Shown piece after piece: positions 5,469 to 6,922 of a DNA stretch of 6,922 nucleotides. Each line of letters starts with the position of its first letter. Positions within the stretch are counted from its first letter, which is position 1. The stretch is from JBCCZC01 sp039188505. GTDB lineage: Bacteria; Pseudomonadota; Gammaproteobacteria; Xanthomonadales; SZUA-38. The position numbers were made by a program, and so were the translations under genes. Location: contig JBCCZC010000314.1 of the NCBI GenBank assembly GCA_039188505.1, forward strand, positions 1-6,922, written 5' to 3'. The notes beneath the pieces are model-generated. The model was not told where the DNA came from. It made no database searches and worked only from the letters and a program-made list of their open reading frames with translations.

Positions 5469-5848
5469 GGCCTCGCGCGGGTCGCGAACAGGGCGGCGGC
5501 GGCCAGCGCGGCCAGGCCGAACTCGATGGCGACGGCGACCCGGTGCACCTGCGTCACTTCGCCGTCCACGATCATGCCGAAGCTGCGCCCGAGGCCCAGT
5601 CCCAGGTAGAGGACGAGGGCGATCAGGACGCCCGCGCGCTCGCGCTGCGGCGGCCCCAGGTGGCCCAGGAGCACGGCGGCAAGCGCGATCTCGAGCCCGC
5701 CGTAGAAGGCCCGCAGCTCCGTACGCATCGGCGCGACGTCCTGGACCGCGAGGCCGAAGCTGGTCAGGAGACCGATCGGATCGAACAGGGCCATGAGACC
5801 GAAGGCGAGGAAGCCCAGACCTGAAAGGATGAGAACGAGACGTAGCAT
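5465..5848 (-). CDS. DUF4345-like four-helix membrane protein
   Basis: A 127-residue hydrophobic protein resembling the DUF4345 family. The recognisable core is the segment MRTELRAFYGGLEIALA, in which R-x-x-Y/F-G-G-L opens the second helix. It is followed by a helix ending G-L-G-R-S-F-G-M-I-V-D-G-E, also typical of the family. Four hydrophobic helices are visible: the N-terminal LRLVLILSGLGFLAFGLMAL, GGLEIALAAVLLG, VLIALVLYLGLGLG, and the C-terminal VAVAIEFGLAALAAAALF. The function of the family is unknown. I chose the ATG at 5848 because it puts the first helix at the N-terminus and has GGAG 5 nt upstream. The frame extends to an ATG at 5938, but the extra 30 residues look non-conserved and lie beyond that ribosome site. 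It is first in an operon with SGNH and the small membrane gene. Confidence 0.83.
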   Translation of the reverse strand: MLRLVLILSGLGFLAFGLMALFDPIGLLTSFGLAVQDVAPMRTELRAFYGGLEIALAAVLLGHLGPPQRERAGVLIALVLYLGLGLGRSFGMIVDGEVTQVHRVAVAIEFGLAALAAAALFATRARP

Positions 5849-5852
5849 GGAA

Positions 5853-5857
5853 TCTCC
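5853..5857 (-). promoter_or_regulatory. Shine-Dalgarno deciding the DUF4345-like start
   Basis: On the minus strand GGAG is placed about 5 nt before the ATG at 5848. It favours this start over the in-frame ATG at 5938, which would make the ribosome site part of coding sequence. Confidence 0.6.
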
Positions 5858-5858
5858 G

Positions 5859-5872
5859 GGTGCGAACGCACC
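5859..5872. repeat. Short inverted repeat just 5' of the DUF4345-like ribosome site
   Basis: GGTGCG and CGCACC are perfect inverted 6-mers separated by AA (TT on the minus strand). In the minus-strand transcript this can form a 5-bp stem with a GUUC loop that ends 1-2 nt before the Shine-Dalgarno sequence. It may be a small operator or a leader hairpin, or chance in GC-rich DNA. Confidence 0.45.
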
Positions 5873-6013
5873 GCTTGAAACTTGTTGCCGCCAGAGGCGG
5901 TCCACTGTTGAGAAGGCGCTTTCAGGCACGGCGCCCACACGTTAGAGCCTTACACTGAAGCCCATCCCGCGAAGAGCGAGTCATCTCGCCGCCGCAGCCA
6001 TCAGGTTAACCGC

Positions 6014-6922
6014 ATGACAGCGAAGATTCTGGTCACAGCCCTGACAGCCACCCTCGCGTTCGGTGGCGCCGCCACCGCGCAGACCCGGACCCCGACGGAG
6101 GTGACGCTCGACGATCTGCGCGCCTTCACGGAGGTGTTCGCGCGCGTCCAGCGGGATTATGTGGAGGAGATCACCGATCGGGAACTCCTCGAAGACGCCA
6201 TCCGCGGCATGCTTGAGGATCTCGACCCGCATTCGAGCTACCTCACCCGGGAGCAGTACGGCGCCCTCGAGGAGGATACGCAGGGGCAGTATGGGGGTGT
6301 GGGCATCGAAGTGCTCTGGATGGAGGGCGGACTGACAATCACCCGGGTCATGCCGCGCACGCCCGCCGCAGCCGGCGGCGTCCAGGACGGCGACGTCATC
6401 GAGTCGATCGACGGCCGCGCCATCTCGGACATGACGCGCGACGAAGCCATGACCAGCGTGCGTGGCGCCCCGGGGACCGAGGTGACGCTGCAGCTCGGTC
6501 GCGAGGGCGAGCGCAAGCCGGTCGAGGTGACCCTCGAGCGCCGGGTGATCGCGCTGGCCAGCGTCAACTACGAGCTGCTCGACGACCGCTATGCCTACCT
6601 CGACATCGCCACGTTCCAGTCGGATACCGCCGAGGAGGCCAGCGCAGCCCTCGACGACCTCAAGGCAGGGTCGCCCGGCGCCATCACCGGTATCATCCTC
6701 GACCTTCGCGGCAACCCCGGCGGCGTGCTCGGGGCGGCCGTGGGGCTGACCGACCTGTTCCTCGAGGACGGCCTCATCGTCTACACCGAAGGACGCTCAC
6801 AGCACTCGGAGCTGAGCTTCAGCGCGGGCCCGGGCGACGAAGGCGCCGGCGCGCCCATCGTGGTCCTGGTGGACTCGGCAACGGCCTCGGCCTCCGAGAT
6901 CGTGGCCGGCGCGCTGCAGGAC
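6014..6922 (+). CDS. Carboxyl-terminal processing protease (S41 family), C-terminus cut by window edge
   Basis: The frame is open from an ATG at 6014 to the right edge, 303 residues with no stop. A signal peptide is visible: Lys4, a hydrophobic core, then ATA-Q with likely cleavage after Ala22, so the enzyme is periplasmic. An N-terminal helical region ends with the LDPHSSYL segment (70-77) typical of the family. GGVGIEV (94-100) opens a PDZ domain of about 75 residues containing GGVQDGDVIESIDG. The protease core follows with YAYLDIATF, ILDLRGNPGG and the serine motif TASASEI. The nucleophile is probably Ser292 within ASASE, and the catalytic Lys would lie beyond the edge. CtpA/Prc-type proteases trim or degrade periplasmic proteins from their C-termini, often peptidoglycan hydrolases in Gram-negatives. 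The partner here is unknown because the 3' neighbours are absent. AGG lies 8 nt before the ATG. Confidence 0.95.
   Translation, partial: MTAKILVTALTATLAFGGAATAQTRTPTEVTLDDLRAFTEVFARVQRDYVEEITDRELLEDAIRGMLEDLDPHSSYLTREQYGALEEDTQGQYGGVGIEVLWMEGGLTITRVMPRTPAAAGGVQDGDVIESIDGRAISDMTRDEAMTSVRGAPGTEVTLQLGREGERKPVEVTLERRVIALASVNYELLDDRYAYLDIATFQSDTAEEASAALDDLKAGSPGAITGIILDLRGNPGGVLGAAVGLTDLFLEDGLIVYTEGRSQHSELSFSAGPGDEGAGAPIVVLVDSATASASEIVAGALQD

Larger units (their letters stand above)
5849..6013. promoter_or_regulatory. Divergent intergenic region between the DUF4345-like and S41 genes
   Basis: This 165-nt gap should hold both divergent promoters. On the plus strand TACACT (5951-5956) is a possible -10, but no -35 is suitably spaced. 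TTGAGA at 5908-5913 resembles a -35, but nothing -10-like lies 16-18 nt after it. No clear minus-strand promoter is visible. Small dyads lie at 5859-5872 and 5888-5900. AGG at 6003-6005 is the likely ribosome site for the S41 gene, 8 nt before its ATG. Confidence 0.5.

Noticed and set aside
5888..5900. Small CCGCC-AGA-GGCGG hairpin
   Set aside because: A 5-bp GC stem is expected by chance in DNA of this composition and has no flanking terminator or operator features.
5849..5938. Longer N-terminus for the DUF4345-like protein (ATG at 5938)
   Set aside because: The added 30 residues lack membrane-protein character, and the GGAG before 5848 plus the hydrophobic first helix favour the shorter form.

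Overview
This is a high-GC, gene-dense bacterial chromosome segment. It most resembles a gammaproteobacterium, judging from the XthA-type exonuclease III, the LOG protein, the CtpA-type S41 protease and strongly G/C-biased third codon positions. The genus cannot be named from the sequence. I see no tRNA, rRNA, CRISPR array, insertion sequence, integrase or phage gene. Both window edges cut through genes.

Positions 1-3064 (minus strand, read right to left) hold a compact five-gene cluster. It starts with exonuclease III, followed 7 nt later by a fused VOC (glyoxalase-like)-ankyrin protein. Then come a MAPEG membrane protein, a membrane-anchored SGNH/GDSL hydrolase and a dual-specificity/tyrosine-type phosphatase cut by the left edge. 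The last four genes are joined by 4-nt, 4-nt and 1-nt start/stop overlaps, so translational coupling is likely. A perfect 28-bp palindrome lies in the last codons of the SGNH gene, just upstream of the phosphatase Shine-Dalgarno sequence.

Positions 3065-3206 are a divergent intergenic region with an extended -10 promoter candidate for the plus-strand pair. That pair is a LOG-family nucleotide phosphoribohydrolase (GTG start) and an uncharacterised four-helix membrane protein that overlaps it by 4 nt. The membrane gene meets the minus-strand operon 4562-5848 tail to tail, and the two 3' coding ends overlap by 57 nt.

Positions 4562-5848 (minus strand) hold a three-gene operon: a DUF4345-like membrane protein, a second and different SGNH hydrolase, and a small three-helix membrane protein. 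Positions 5849-6013 are a second divergent intergenic region. From 6014 to the right edge runs the N-terminal two thirds or so of a periplasmic carboxyl-terminal processing protease (S41) with signal peptide, PDZ domain and the active-site serine motif.

Most genes are ordinary housekeeping or accessory functions. The points most worth a second look are the VOC-ankyrin fusion beside a MAPEG gene, the palindrome next to the phosphatase ribosome site, the unknown membrane protein coupled to LOG, and the convergent coding overlap. I found no convincing evidence of a wholly new system.
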